A stretch of 38,775 nucleotides of DNA from Pseudonocardia sp. MH-G8 (GCF_002262885.1 NZ_NKYF01000046.1:1-38775), one strand, 5' to 3'. Positions 16,484 to 25,657 are shown, numbered from the stretch's first letter. Made by a program: numbers and translations. The notes: generated by a model not told the origin, from the sequence alone.

Positions 16484-17502
16484 TGGGGCCGGCGCTGGTC
16501 GTCCGCAAGCCCGGTGAGGTGCTCCTGGAGGACCGCCCACTGGCGGCCGCCGGGCCGGGCGACGTGCTCGTCGAGCCGCACTTCGTCGGGCTGTGCGGCA
16601 CCGACCTGGAGATCATCCGCGGTGCCCTCGATCCGGCCTACACGCGATACCCGTTGGTACTGGGGCACGAATGGTCCGGCCGGGTCCTGGAGGTGGGCGC
16701 GCGGGTGACGGCAGTGGCAACCGGGGACCCCGTCGTGGTCGAGGGCATCTTCCCGTGTTCGGTGTGCGCGGCGTGTCGCAGCGGCCGGACGAACCTGTGC
16801 GCGGGCTACGACGAGCTGGGCTTCACCCTCGACGGGGCCGCCGGTCCGGGCGTGACCGCGCCCGCGCACCTGGTGCACCGGCTCGCCGACGACGTCCCGC
16901 TGGCGGCGGGCGCGCTCGTCGAGCCGGCAGCTGTCGTGCTGCGCGCGCTGACCGAGATCGACGTGGCACCGGCCTCGCGCGTGCTCGTGATCGGGGACGG
17001 CACGGTGGCGCTCCTGGCGGCGCAGTTGATCCGCATGTGGTCTCCCTCCGCCGTCGCGATGGCCGGCAGGCGCCCCGAGCAGGAGGACCTCGGCCGTGCG
17101 GTGGGCGTCGACGGGTTCACCGTGGAACTCCCGCGCCCCGAGGCGTACGACGTCGTCGTCGAGGCGGCGGGCGGCACCGCCGCGGCGGAGGCGGCGTTCC
17201 GCTCGGCCCGTCCCGGGGGACAGGTCCTGCTGCTCGGCATGGCCGGTCACGGCAGGGCCGCAAGCCTGTTCGTCGACGACGTCGTGAACAAGGACCTGCG
17301 GATCCGCGGCAGCTTCAGCTACACCGCGGCCGCGTGGGCGACGACGGTGCGGCTGCTCAACAGCGGCGGCTTCCGGCCGCTGCACCTCGTGACCCATCGC
17401 GTCGGCCTGGACCGGTTCGCGGAGGCACTGGAACTACTCGCCACCCCGACCGGCGAGCCGCGGGGGAAGGTCCTCATCGAGATGAACGGCGCATCGAAGT
17501 GA
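16483..17502 (+). CDS. zinc-dependent medium-chain alcohol/polyol dehydrogenase
   Basis: A 339-residue MDR-family dehydrogenase. Catalytic-zinc ligands are Cys38 ('GLCGTD'), His62-Glu63 ('LGHEWSG') and Glu147 ('LVEPA'). The structural zinc lobe is complete (Cys92, Cys95, Cys98, Cys106 in 'PCSVCAACRSGRTNLC'). The coenzyme-binding turn reads 'VLVIGDGTVALLAA' (about 168-180). Relatives oxidise sorbitol, threonine or galactitol-type alcohols with NAD(P). The start overlaps the aldolase stop, so the two act together; it may oxidise a hydroxyl of the sugar-acid substrate or reduce the aldolase product. The substrate is not predictable. Confidence 0.85.
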   Translation: MGPALVVRKPGEVLLEDRPLAAAGPGDVLVEPHFVGLCGTDLEIIRGALDPAYTRYPLVLGHEWSGRVLEVGARVTAVATGDPVVVEGIFPCSVCAACRSGRTNLCAGYDELGFTLDGAAGPGVTAPAHLVHRLADDVPLAAGALVEPAAVVLRALTEIDVAPASRVLVIGDGTVALLAAQLIRMWSPSAVAMAGRRPEQEDLGRAVGVDGFTVELPRPEAYDVVVEAAGGTAAAEAAFRSARPGGQVLLLGMAGHGRAASLFVDDVVNKDLRIRGSFSYTAAAWATTVRLLNSGGFRPLHLVTHRVGLDRFAEALELLATPTGEPRGKVLIEMNGASK

Positions 17503-17551
17503 TCGAGAGCGATGTCGTGCAGCGAAGTGCCGAATGAGGCCAGGAGGAAAC

Positions 17552-18862
17552 ATGTCGACGACAGCGCCGTCGGGCCACCGGCACATGCGCAAGGTCATGC
17601 CCGCGACGATCACGGGAAACGTGCTCCAGTGGTACGACTTCATCATCTACGGTCAGGCCGCGGCGCTCGTGCTGAACGAGCTGTTCTTCCCGGCCTTCTC
17701 GCCCGTCGCCGGAGTGCTGGCGTCGTTCGCCACCTACGCGGTGGGCTTTCTCGCCCGCCCGGTGGGCGGCATCATCTTCGCGAACCTCGGTGACCGCATC
17801 GGGCGCAAGCCGATCCTCGTCATCACGCTGGTGCTGATGGGGTCCTCGACATTCCTCATCGGGCTGCTGCCGACCTACGAGACCGTGGGCTGGATCGCAC
17901 CGGTGCTGCTGGTGCTGCTCCGGCTCGTCCAGGGGTTGGGCGCCGGAGCGGAGTACGCGGGCGCGGTGGTGTTCTCCATCGAGCACGCCCCGAGCAGGCG
18001 CGGCTTCTACGGGGGCCTCATCTCGTCCGGGAACTTCCTGGCACTGACCCTGGCGACCGGGGTGTTCGCACTGTTCTCCACCCTCCCCCGAGAGGATCTC
18101 ACCAGCTGGGGCTGGCGCATCCCGTTCCTCATCAGCGTGGTCATCGTCGTCGCCAGCCTCTACATCCGGATGCGGCTCACCGAGACGCCCGAGTTCGAGC
18201 AGCTCCGGCAGGAGAACAAGACCTCCGCATCGCCGATGCGCGGTGTGCTCCGCAACCATCGGCGCGAGCTCGTCCTCGCCATCGGCGCCGGCTTCTTCCT
18301 GGAGGGCGGGTCGTACCTCTACCAGGTGTTCATCTTGTCGTACGTGACGACCGAGCTCGGGTTGCCCAGCAGCGTCGCGCTGACCGGCCTGCTCATCGCT
18401 GCGGTCATCGGGATCTTCACGATGCCCCTGTTCGGCGCCCTGTCGGACCGGATCGGGCGGCGTGTCGTCTACCTGAGTGGCGCCGCGTTCTCGGCCCTGT
18501 TCGCGTTCCCGTTCTTCTGGATGGTGAACACCGCGAACCCGGTGCTCATCACCATCGCGCTGATCCTGGGGCTCTCGATCGGTTCGGCCGCCATGTTCGG
18601 GACGCTGCCGGCGTTCTATTCGGAGATGTTCAGCACGCGGTTCCGGCTCAGCGGAGTGGTCGTCGCCCGGGAGATCAGCGGAGCAGTGATCGGCGGGCCG
18701 ACACCGTTCATCGCGGTCGGCCTGCTCGCGCTTGCCGGAAGCTACTGGCCGGTGGCCCTCTTCTCCCTGATCACGGCGGTGATCCCGTTCATCTGCGTGC
18801 TCTTGGCCATCGAGACCAGCACGAAGCAGTTCGCCGCGACACCCACCACGACCACCGGCTGA
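17552..18862 (+). CDS. MFS transporter, metabolite:H+ symporter (MHS) type
   Basis: A 436-residue, 12-helix transporter. I chose ATG 17552 because an AGGAGG site lies just upstream; an earlier in-frame start has none. The MHS marks are present: 'GNVLQWYDFIIYGQAAALVL' at the first helix, 'GDRIGRKPILVITLVLMG' in the loop between helices 2 and 3, and a second 'SDRIGRR' in the matching loop of the C-terminal half. Known MHS carriers import organic acids such as shikimate, alpha-ketoglutarate, citrate or protocatechuate by proton symport. Its place inside the operon says it imports the pathway's acidic substrate. Confidence 0.88.
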   Translation: MSTTAPSGHRHMRKVMPATITGNVLQWYDFIIYGQAAALVLNELFFPAFSPVAGVLASFATYAVGFLARPVGGIIFANLGDRIGRKPILVITLVLMGSSTFLIGLLPTYETVGWIAPVLLVLLRLVQGLGAGAEYAGAVVFSIEHAPSRRGFYGGLISSGNFLALTLATGVFALFSTLPREDLTSWGWRIPFLISVVIVVASLYIRMRLTETPEFEQLRQENKTSASPMRGVLRNHRRELVLAIGAGFFLEGGSYLYQVFILSYVTTELGLPSSVALTGLLIAAVIGIFTMPLFGALSDRIGRRVVYLSGAAFSALFAFPFFWMVNTANPVLITIALILGLSIGSAAMFGTLPAFYSEMFSTRFRLSGVVVAREISGAVIGGPTPFIAVGLLALAGSYWPVALFSLITAVIPFICVLLAIETSTKQFAATPTTTTG

Positions 18863-18875
18863 CAGGAGCAGTGCA

Positions 18876-19847
18876 GTGAGCAGATCGATCCTGGTGACGG
18901 GCGCGACCGGACGGGTGGGCAGCAGGCTGTCCCGCACGTTGCTCGAGCGGGGCGACCGGGTGCGCACGGTGGTGCTCCCCGACGATCCCGGCGCCGATCG
19001 GCTGGCCGATGGCGTCGAGGTCGTCCGCGGCGATCTCAGCGATCCCGCCACGGTGGCCGCGGCCGTCGACGAGGTCGACGCCGTGGTCCACCTCGCGGCG
19101 GCGATGGACTGGGGGCCGGGTGCCAACGACCACCTCTTCGCGGCGAACGTCGAGTCCACTTACCTGATCTTCGAGCGGCTCGCCCGACGCGAGGTCCCTC
19201 CGAGCAGGGTGGTCCTGGCCTCCAGCGACGAGGTGTACCCCACCCTCGGCGCTACCGAGGAGATCGTGGAGGACCGCCGGCTCGCGCCCTACAGCTTCTA
19301 CGGGCTGACGAAGGAGCTCGACGAGCGGCTCGCCGCCTTCTACCACCGGGCCCACGGCCTCCCGATCGCCGTCGCACGCTTCTCCCTGGTGGCGGAGCCG
19401 CACGAGATCGCCAGTCCCACCGGCTGGTCGGGCCGCTTCCTGTTCGCCGCGGGGCTACGGGCACTGCTCGCCGGCCTCGGCCGCGACGATGCGGTTCGGG
19501 TCCTCGACCAGGCCGTGCCCGACCCCGCAGACACCCTCGTCCTGGCCCGCGACCAGGACGGAGAGCCCTACCGCTTCCAGTTCTGCGATGTCCGGGACCT
19601 CGAATCCGGCCTGATGACGCTGCTGGAGCACCCGGCCGCGGTCGGAGAGACCGTCAACCTGTCCGGCCCGTCGTCGTTCGGCTACGACGAGGCCGTCCCG
19701 GCGCTCGCCGAGCGGACGGGTGCGCGGGTGTGCGAGGTGCGGCTGCCGGGCCCCCGGTTCGACGTCCGCATCGACATCGGCAGGGCACGGGCGCTGCTCG
19801 GCTACGCGCCCCGCCACGGCGTCCTCGACATCATCGGCGAGCTCTGA
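18876..19847 (+). CDS. NAD-dependent epimerase/dehydratase family protein (extended SDR)
   Basis: A 323-residue extended SDR starting at GTG 18876, 6-9 bases after an AGGAG site. The coenzyme motif is 'TGATGRVG' (residues 8-15). The catalytic Tyr142-x3-Lys146 sits in 'FYGLTKELDE', preceded by 'VVLASSDEVYP' with the active-site serine near 116-117. Relatives include sugar epimerases and uronate dehydrogenases, which oxidise uronic acids to aldarolactones. With a lactonase-like amidohydrolase and an enolase-type dehydratase downstream, a sugar or uronate dehydrogenase giving a lactone is an attractive inference but not shown. Confidence 0.85.
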   Translation: MSRSILVTGATGRVGSRLSRTLLERGDRVRTVVLPDDPGADRLADGVEVVRGDLSDPATVAAAVDEVDAVVHLAAAMDWGPGANDHLFAANVESTYLIFERLARREVPPSRVVLASSDEVYPTLGATEEIVEDRRLAPYSFYGLTKELDERLAAFYHRAHGLPIAVARFSLVAEPHEIASPTGWSGRFLFAAGLRALLAGLGRDDAVRVLDQAVPDPADTLVLARDQDGEPYRFQFCDVRDLESGLMTLLEHPAAVGETVNLSGPSSFGYDEAVPALAERTGARVCEVRLPGPRFDVRIDIGRARALLGYAPRHGVLDIIGEL

Positions 19848-19928
19848 CCGAGTCCCGTCGATACCGACGGTGGTGGTCCGCGCCGACCGCCGCCCTCCAC
19901 CGATCCCAGACCAGGAGTTCAGCTCGAA

Positions 19929-21116
19929 ATGCTCACCGTCAACAGGACGCGGTCGCCGGGCCCGGCCGGCCGGATCTCCCGGATCGAGACCCTGACACTC
20001 GGCACGGCCTGGCGAGACTTCAGCTTCGTGCGCGTGCACACCGACGCCGGCCTGTCCGGGATCGGTGAGATCACGCATCCGGTCCGGACGGCCGAGGTGT
20101 GCTCGCTGGCCGCGGCGATGGCCCACCGGCACCTGGTCGGCGCCGATCCCTTCGACGTCGAGGAGATCTGGTTCCGCATGCAGCAGGGCGACTTCTTCCG
20201 GGGCGGCGACCTGGGCGGGATCGTCGTGTCCGGGGTCGACCAGGCGCTGCACGACATCATGGGCAAGGCGCTCGGGGTGCCGGCGTACCGGCTCACCGGC
20301 GGTGCCTGCCGTGACGTCGTGCCGGTCTACGCCAACGGGTGGTACACCGGCGAGCGCACTCCGTCGGCATTCGCGCAGCGGGCGAAGGAGACCGTCGCGC
20401 GCGGGTACCGGGCCCTCAAACTGGACCCCTTCGGCGCCGGGTCGGGGTCGCTGGACTCCCGCGAGCGGAACTACTCGCTCGAGCTGGTCGCGGCGGTGCG
20501 GGACGCGGTCGGACCGGACGTCGAGCTCTTCGTCGAGGGGCACGCCCGGTTCGACTTCCCGACGGCGGCGCGACTCACCGCAGACCTGGGTGAGTTCGAC
20601 CCCGGCTGGTTCGAGGAACCCCTGCCGTGGACCCACATCGAGCGCTATCACGAGCTGCGTGCTCGCGCCTCCATGCCGATCGCCGGCGGCGAGCATTTCC
20701 ACACCAAACACGAGTACAAGACCCTGTTCTCCAGCAACGCCGTCGACATCGTCCAACCCGACGTCTGCATGGCCGGCGGTCTCACCGAGATCCGCAAGAT
20801 CGCCTCGGTTGCCGACATGCATGGCATGCAGGTCGCGCCGCACAACTCGAACTCCCCGTTGTGCACCACGGTCACGGCGCACCTCGGGTTCGGAATCACC
20901 AACCTGAAGATCGTCGAGGCGTTCGACGGCCTCGTCGAAGGCCATGTGTTCGACGCCCTGAAGGGTGTGCTGCGCATCGACGACGGCGTGGTCGGGCTGC
21001 CCACCGCGCCCGGGTTCGGCGTCGAGCTGGTCGATGAGGTCTTCGCCGAGCACCCTCCCACCTACGGCTTCTGGAACCTGTTCGCCGAGGGCTGGGAGAA
21101 GCGGGAGCGCACGTGA
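19929..21116 (+). CDS. mandelate racemase/muconate-lactonizing enzyme family sugar-acid dehydratase
   Basis: A 395-residue enolase-superfamily enzyme, AGGAG site upstream of ATG 19929. The capping domain occupies the first ~130 residues. The barrel shows Lys164-x-Asp166 ('LKLDPFG'), Glu203-Gly-His205 ('FVEGHARF'), Glu229-Glu230 ('WFEEPLPW'), Glu255 ('GGEHFH'), Asp278 ('QPDVCMAGG') and His305 ('APHNSNSP'). The pattern is close to galactonate/gluconate-type dehydratases, which take a proton alpha to the carboxylate and lose water to give a 2-keto-3-deoxy acid. That product would suit the DapA-family enzyme of the same operon. The stop overlaps the amidohydrolase start. Confidence 0.88.
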   Translation: MLTVNRTRSPGPAGRISRIETLTLGTAWRDFSFVRVHTDAGLSGIGEITHPVRTAEVCSLAAAMAHRHLVGADPFDVEEIWFRMQQGDFFRGGDLGGIVVSGVDQALHDIMGKALGVPAYRLTGGACRDVVPVYANGWYTGERTPSAFAQRAKETVARGYRALKLDPFGAGSGSLDSRERNYSLELVAAVRDAVGPDVELFVEGHARFDFPTAARLTADLGEFDPGWFEEPLPWTHIERYHELRARASMPIAGGEHFHTKHEYKTLFSSNAVDIVQPDVCMAGGLTEIRKIASVADMHGMQVAPHNSNSPLCTTVTAHLGFGITNLKIVEAFDGLVEGHVFDALKGVLRIDDGVVGLPTAPGFGVELVDEVFAEHPPTYGFWNLFAEGWEKRERT

Positions 21117-21952
21117 TCACCGACGTCCACACCCACCTGTTCTCGTGCCCCCACGACTTCTCCGAGGATTTCCTCGGCGAAGCCCAGCACGCGCACGGCG
21201 GCGAGATCGACCTGACCGTGCGGCACCACGAGTACGCCGCCTCGGCCCCACCCGGCACCCGGACCGTCGTGTTCGGGGGCAAGGCGCGCCGAAGCGGACT
21301 CTGGGTCGACGACCGCGCCGTCGCCGACTACGTCCAGGGCAAGCCGGACGCCATCGGGTTCCTCGCCCTCGACCCGACCGTCCCCGGCTGGTCGGACGAA
21401 CTCCGGTACGGCCACCAGGAGCTGGGGCTGCGCGGGATCAAGCTCATGCCGATGTACGCCGGGTTCGACCCCGGTGACGCCGCGTACGACGAGCTGTTCT
21501 GGTACGCCGAGAAGCACGGCCTGCCGGTGCTGGTGCACACCGGGACCACCTTCGTCTCCACGGCGCCGATCGAGTGGGCCAGGCCGGCTCGGCTCGACCC
21601 CGTGGCGATCCGGCACCCGGAACTGCGGATGATCCTCGCCCACCTCGGCCATCCCTACGAGGGCGAGTGCATCGCGGTGATCCGCAAGCACCGGCACGTC
21701 TACGCCGATGTCTCGGCACTGCACTACCGCCCCTTCCAGCTGTGGCACTCGCTCCGGCTTGCGCAGGACTACGGCGTCTGGCACAAGTTGCTGTTCGGCT
21801 CGGACTACCCGTTCACCACCGTCGACGCCTCCGTCGACGGGCTTCGCCGGCTCGCGGGACTCCCGGGGATCGAGGGCCTCGGCGGGCTCGACCGCGACGA
21901 GGTCGAGGCCCTCATCACGCGTGACGCGTGCGCGTTGCTGGGGTTGACGTGA
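21113..21952 (+). CDS. amidohydrolase-2 family hydrolase (possible sugar lactonase)
   Basis: A 279-residue PF04909-type TIM-barrel hydrolase starting at GTG 21113, overlapping the dehydratase stop. Metal and catalytic residues are visible: His6 and His8 ('DVHTHL'), His142 ('VLVHTGT'), His177/His180 ('LAHLGHP') and Asp231 ('FGSDYPF'). The family includes decarboxylases (ACMSD-like) and lactonases acting on sugar lactones such as fuconolactone and rhamnonolactone. Beside a dehydrogenase that could make a lactone and a dehydratase that needs the open acid, a lactonase role fits best. Decarboxylation is the main alternative. Confidence 0.8.
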   Translation: MITDVHTHLFSCPHDFSEDFLGEAQHAHGGEIDLTVRHHEYAASAPPGTRTVVFGGKARRSGLWVDDRAVADYVQGKPDAIGFLALDPTVPGWSDELRYGHQELGLRGIKLMPMYAGFDPGDAAYDELFWYAEKHGLPVLVHTGTTFVSTAPIEWARPARLDPVAIRHPELRMILAHLGHPYEGECIAVIRKHRHVYADVSALHYRPFQLWHSLRLAQDYGVWHKLLFGSDYPFTTVDASVDGLRRLAGLPGIEGLGGLDRDEVEALITRDACALLGLT

Positions 21953-22752
21953 GCGGGCCGCTCGCGGATCGGACGGTGCTGGTGACCGGCGCGGCGCGCG
22001 GTATCGGGGCCGCGCTGGCGTGGGGGCTCACCCGTGCGGGAGCCCGGGTCTGCCTCCTCGACCGGATCGAGCCGGTCGCCACCGCCCGGACACTCGCCGA
22101 GCTGGGGTCGGCGCCGCACACCGTCGTCGCGGATCTCGCCGACACGACGGAGCTGGAGCGGGTCGTCGATCGGATCCGTCGCGAGGTGGGCCCGATCCAC
22201 GGCCTGGTCAACAATGCCGGACTCTCGCATTACGGTCGGTTCAACGAGGTCTCGCCGGCGGTGTGGCGCGAGGTGTTCGCGGTGAACGTCGATGCGCCGT
22301 TCTTCCTGTCCCGCAGGATCGCCGAGCACATGATCGCAGACGGCGTGCCGGGCGCGTTGGTGCACGTCACGTCGAAGAACGCACTGGTCGCGGAGGCCGG
22401 GCTCGCGCCGTACAACGCGTCGAAGGCCGCCCTGGAGATGCTGTCGAAGTCGCTGGCCAGTGAGCTGGGCGCGCACGGTGTCCGGAGCAACTGCGTCGCA
22501 CCGGGCATGATCGACACCCGGATCGCGGATGCGTTCGCGGGAGATCTGGCCGGGTTGCTCGATGCCTGGCGTGCGCGCATCCCGCTTCGCCACGAGCTCG
22601 GGGCGCCGGAGGACGTTGTAGGGGCGGTGGAATTCCTGCTCGCGGATGCGAGCCGCTACGTCACCGGAGCGACGGTCGTGATCGATGGCGGCGCCCTCGC
22701 CGACCAGATGCCCCGGGAGAGATTCCTGCCGCCTTTCCGATCCTCGCTCTGA
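21949..22752 (+). CDS. short-chain dehydrogenase/reductase (plus-strand operon)
   Basis: A 267-residue classical SDR. I chose GTG 21949 because it overlaps the amidohydrolase stop (GTGA), with a GGGG stretch upstream. Motifs: 'TGAARGIG' (13-20), 'NNAG' (88-91), Ser142, and Tyr155-x3-Lys159 ('YNASK'). In the related fuconate and rhamnonate pathways an SDR oxidises the 2-keto-3-deoxy acid made by the dehydratase. This would be its most natural job here, and it closes the operon. NAD or NADP preference is unclear. Confidence 0.88.
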   Translation: MSGPLADRTVLVTGAARGIGAALAWGLTRAGARVCLLDRIEPVATARTLAELGSAPHTVVADLADTTELERVVDRIRREVGPIHGLVNNAGLSHYGRFNEVSPAVWREVFAVNVDAPFFLSRRIAEHMIADGVPGALVHVTSKNALVAEAGLAPYNASKAALEMLSKSLASELGAHGVRSNCVAPGMIDTRIADAFAGDLAGLLDAWRARIPLRHELGAPEDVVGAVEFLLADASRYVTGATVVIDGGALADQMPRERFLPPFRSSL

Positions 22753-23019
22753 AGGTCGCGGGAGCCAACATTCCCGACCGGTTCGGTCCGTTCTTCGGGC
22801 GGTCAGTGTGTATCGCCTGGTAGCGGGTGTGTCGATCCGGGGCTGACGACAGCGTGAGCGGTCCGGTCGTAATGATCACTTCGCTCACGGCTGGGGGTGG
22901 TCGGCACGGCACGGCCGTGATCGCGCCGGTGGTGCTGCGCGGGGGAGGTGTGCTCGGTGCTGATCGCCCCTCGGCGAGTCGAACGCCCCTGTGCCCGGCG
23001 CCGTTGTAGCCGGCGGCTG
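22753..23019. other. convergent intergenic region
   Basis: 267 bases between two convergent genes (SDR and truncated aldolase). Short GC-rich inverted repeats are present around 22906-22920 (CACGGC / GCCGTG), which could end transcription from either side. No gene is seen. Confidence 0.4.
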
Positions 23020-23997
23020 TCACAGCCCGCCACGAGTCCAGGTCGAGGTCCGCATCGGCCTGCGCGTCAACGCCGATGCCCCGCGGCCGGCCAGTTCGGC
23101 GGCGACGTCGATGATCATGTCCTCCTGGCCGCCGATGACGTCGCGTCGCCCGAGTTCCATGAGGATGTCGCGTTCCTTGGCTCCGTACTTCTTCGCGGCC
23201 CGCTTGGCGGGGTGGAAGAAGGTCGAGTAGAGACCGGCATAGCCGAGGATCAGGGCGGTCTCGTCGATGATCTGCGGTTCGGTCATCAGCGGCGCCACGA
23301 CGCGCTCGGCGGTGTCGATCAGGGGGAAGAGGCCGACGCCGGTGTCCCAGCCGGCCCGTTCGAACGCGGCGGCGAGCACCTCGGTCTGGGCGTTGCCGGC
23401 GCTGGCGCCCAACTCGCGCAGGGAGCCGTCGATGTAGCTGGCACCCTCCTCGGCTGCGGCCAGCGCGTTGGCGATGCCGACGCCGAGGTTGTTGTGGGCG
23501 TGGAAGCCGACATCGGCGCTGATCTTCTCGCGCAGGGCGTCCACCCGCGCGCCGGCGTCGCGGGGGACCATGGCCCCCGCGGAGTCGACGACGTAGATGA
23601 CCTGGGCGCCGTAGGAGTCGAGTTTCGCCGCCTGTTCGGCGAGGGCCTCCGGAGCGAGCTTGTGGCTCATCATCAGGAAGGTCATCACCCGCATCCCGTG
23701 CTCGCGAGCCCAGACGATCGGCTGTTCGGCGCAGTCGGCCTCGGTGCAATGCACCGCGACCCGGACCGTCTTCGCGCCGGCGTCCATCGCGCCTTGCAGT
23801 TCGCCCAGGGTGGCGATGCCGGGCACGTAGAGCACCGCGATGTCGGCCTGGGTGACGGCGCCGACGGCGGCCCGGACGTACTCGGGATCGGTGGCTGCGG
23901 CGTAGCCGTACTGGATCGAGGAGGCGCCGAGTCCGATCCCGTGTGCGACCTCGTACGTGCGACAACAGCGCGGGATCCAGGCATCATTGCGTTTCAT
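23020..23997 (-). pseudogene. 5'-truncated DmpG-type 4-hydroxy-2-oxovalerate aldolase
   Basis: From residue 16 on ('EVAHGIGLGASSIQYGYAA') the 325-residue frame matches the DmpG/MhpE aldolase of meta-cleavage pathways. It has 'VRVAVHCTEADCAEQ', 'VMTFLMMSHKLAPEALAEQA', the metal-site 'HAHNNLG' and 'ELGRRDVIGGQEDMIIDVA'. Normal family members begin about 30-40 residues earlier with TLRDGMHA, which carries the catalytic Arg, Asp and His. Here that part is replaced by an unrelated 15-residue leader (MKRNDAWIPRCCRTY), so activity should be lost. The start codon at 23997 overlaps the divergent IclR start in a CATG. A deletion that joined the IclR gene to the aldolase body is the simplest cause. No acylating aldehyde dehydrogenase partner (DmpF) is nearby. 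Confidence 0.75.
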
Positions 23998-24790
23998 GTG
24001 TCCCGCTCATCGAGACGACGGTGAGATCACCGCCCTCGGCCGCGCCGTCGTGATCCTGAAGGTCTTCCGGCCGGGGGAGAAGTCGTTGGGTCCCTCGGCG
24101 CTGGCTCGCCGGACCGGGCTGCCCAAGGCGACGGTGCACCGGATGTTGCACGAGATGGCTCGGGTGGGGTTGCTGGAGCGGGTGGGGACGGCGTTCCGGC
24201 CCGGACTGCTGCTCTTCGAGCTGGGGCAGTCGGTTCCGCACCGGCGCGACCTGCTCGAGACGGCGCGCCGGCACATGGTGGTTCTGCACGAGGCCACCGC
24301 GCACAACATCGGGTTGGCCGTGCTGCGCGACGACGAGGTGATCCACGTGGACATCCTGCGGGCAAAAGGCTCGCCGCGGGTGCCCCAGCGCACGGGCGGG
24401 CGGTGGCCGGCGCACGCGAGCTGCTCCGGTAAGGCGATGTTGGCGTTCTGCCCGGACGAGGAGATCGACCGGGTGCTGGTCGGGCCGTTGCAGCGGGTGA
24501 CACCCCGGACGATCACGCAGCCGGATGTGCTGCGGGTCGAGCTCGATCGCGTGCGGCGGGCTCGGGTGGCGTTCGATCGAGGCGAGTCGTTTGCGAACGT
24601 GGCGGGTGTGGCGTCACCGGTGCTGAGCCCCGACGGGGAGGTGCTGGCGGCGCTGTCGGTGTCAGGGACGGTGGGACGGATCAACCTTGCGCGCATGGAC
24701 GTGGCGGTGCGGACGAGCGCGCTTGCGATCACCCGCGACCTGGCCGCGGCGGAGTCGATCGTCCGTCCGGTGCTGGGGCGGCGCGACTGA
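23996..24790 (+). CDS. IclR-family transcriptional regulator (second)
   Basis: A 264-residue regulator. ATG 23996 is chosen because the HTH starts soon after it; the few residues possible upstream lie inside the divergent aldolase frame. The winged HTH reads 'SALARRTGLPKATVHRMLHE', and the effector domain has 'GRWPAHASCSGKAMLAFCPD' and 'AGVASPVLSPDGEVLAALSV'. Length is normal. It ends seven bases before the convergent MBL-fold gene, so transcripts meet there. Its old intergenic control region seems to have been removed by the deletion that truncated the aldolase. It may now control the minus-strand operon in trans. No operator was found. Confidence 0.85.
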   Translation: MCPAHRDDGEITALGRAVVILKVFRPGEKSLGPSALARRTGLPKATVHRMLHEMARVGLLERVGTAFRPGLLLFELGQSVPHRRDLLETARRHMVVLHEATAHNIGLAVLRDDEVIHVDILRAKGSPRVPQRTGGRWPAHASCSGKAMLAFCPDEEIDRVLVGPLQRVTPRTITQPDVLRVELDRVRRARVAFDRGESFANVAGVASPVLSPDGEVLAALSVSGTVGRINLARMDVAVRTSALAITRDLAAAESIVRPVLGRRD

Positions 24791-24796
24791 GGGGTG

Positions 24797-25645
24797 TCAT
24801 CGATCGGCATACCGGAAGCCGTCCCCGGCACGTGTGATGCGGCCACCGTCCGGCCCGCCGAAGTGGGCGGGCAGCACTACCGCACCGAGGTCGGCGGCGC
24901 GGTCGCACACGATGCGGCGACTCCGGGCGGCGAGGTCCGGATCCGCGTCGCCCGCCTGGGCCAACGCCAGGTCGGTGAACTGCAGCGGATGGTGCAGCAC
25001 GTCGCCCGTCACGAGGGCGGTGGTGCCTCCGCCGGTGATCTCGGCGATGAGGTGCCCCGCGGTGTGGCCGGGCATCGCGACGAGATCGATACCCTCGGCG
25101 ACCGTGGCGGGGACGTCGACGAGATCGGCCAGCCCGGCGTCCAGGATCGGGAGCACGCTGTCGGCGAAGGTGGCGGCCAGCGCTGCCCCCGGCCCCTCGG
25201 CCGGGGCCGCGGCGTGGATCGACGCGAGCCACTCGAACTCGGTGCGGGAGAACAGGTAGCGGGCGCGGGGAAACGTCGGCACCCACTTCTCGTCGACGAG
25301 CCGGGTGTTGCCGCCGCAGTGGTCGGGGTGCAGGTGGGTGGAGACGACCACGTCGACGTCCTCGGGACGGACACCGGTGGTCGCGAGCCTGTCGAGGTAG
25401 TCGGTGGCGAACATGTCATGGGGTGGCAGCGTGGGCCGCTGTTTCGCGTTGCCGTTGCCGGAGTCGACGAGCACGACGGCATCGGGGGTGCGGACGACGT
25501 GGGTGGTGATCGACAGGTCGAGGTCGCCGTCCGCGCAGCAGAGATGGCGCGGGGTGACGGCCGGGAACAGGGCGGCGGGCGGGAACGGCCAGTGGTCGAC
25601 CTCGGTGACCCGCTCGATGCGGGTCGGGCCCAGCGTGATGGTCAC
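24797..25645 (-). CDS. metallo-beta-lactamase-fold hydrolase
   Basis: A 282-residue MBL-fold protein, last gene of the minus-strand operon, starting 12 bases after the chimera stops. The zinc motif 'THLHPDH' (103-109: His104, His106, Asp108, His109) is intact, followed by a later His in 'MPGHTAGH' and Asp in 'TGDVLHH'. The size and 'VVSTHLHPDHCGGN' block resemble lactonase-like MBL proteins (AHL lactonase/quorum-quenching type) or general thioester/lactone hydrolases. In this catabolic operon, lactone or CoA-thioester hydrolysis is more likely than antibiotic resistance. The exact substrate is unknown. Confidence 0.82.
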   Translation of the reverse strand: MTITLGPTRIERVTEVDHWPFPPAALFPAVTPRHLCCADGDLDLSITTHVVRTPDAVVLVDSGNGNAKQRPTLPPHDMFATDYLDRLATTGVRPEDVDVVVSTHLHPDHCGGNTRLVDEKWVPTFPRARYLFSRTEFEWLASIHAAAPAEGPGAALAATFADSVLPILDAGLADLVDVPATVAEGIDLVAMPGHTAGHLIAEITGGGTTALVTGDVLHHPLQFTDLALAQAGDADPDLAARSRRIVCDRAADLGAVVLPAHFGGPDGGRITRAGDGFRYADR

Positions 25646-25657
25646 GGTGTTCAGTCC

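Noticed and set aside
17474..21053. Long minus-strand open frames (over 500 codons) opposite the plus operon
   Set aside because: They lie antisense to genes with clear catalytic motifs, have Arg/Asp/Gly-rich composition from GC-biased third positions, and show no family motif.
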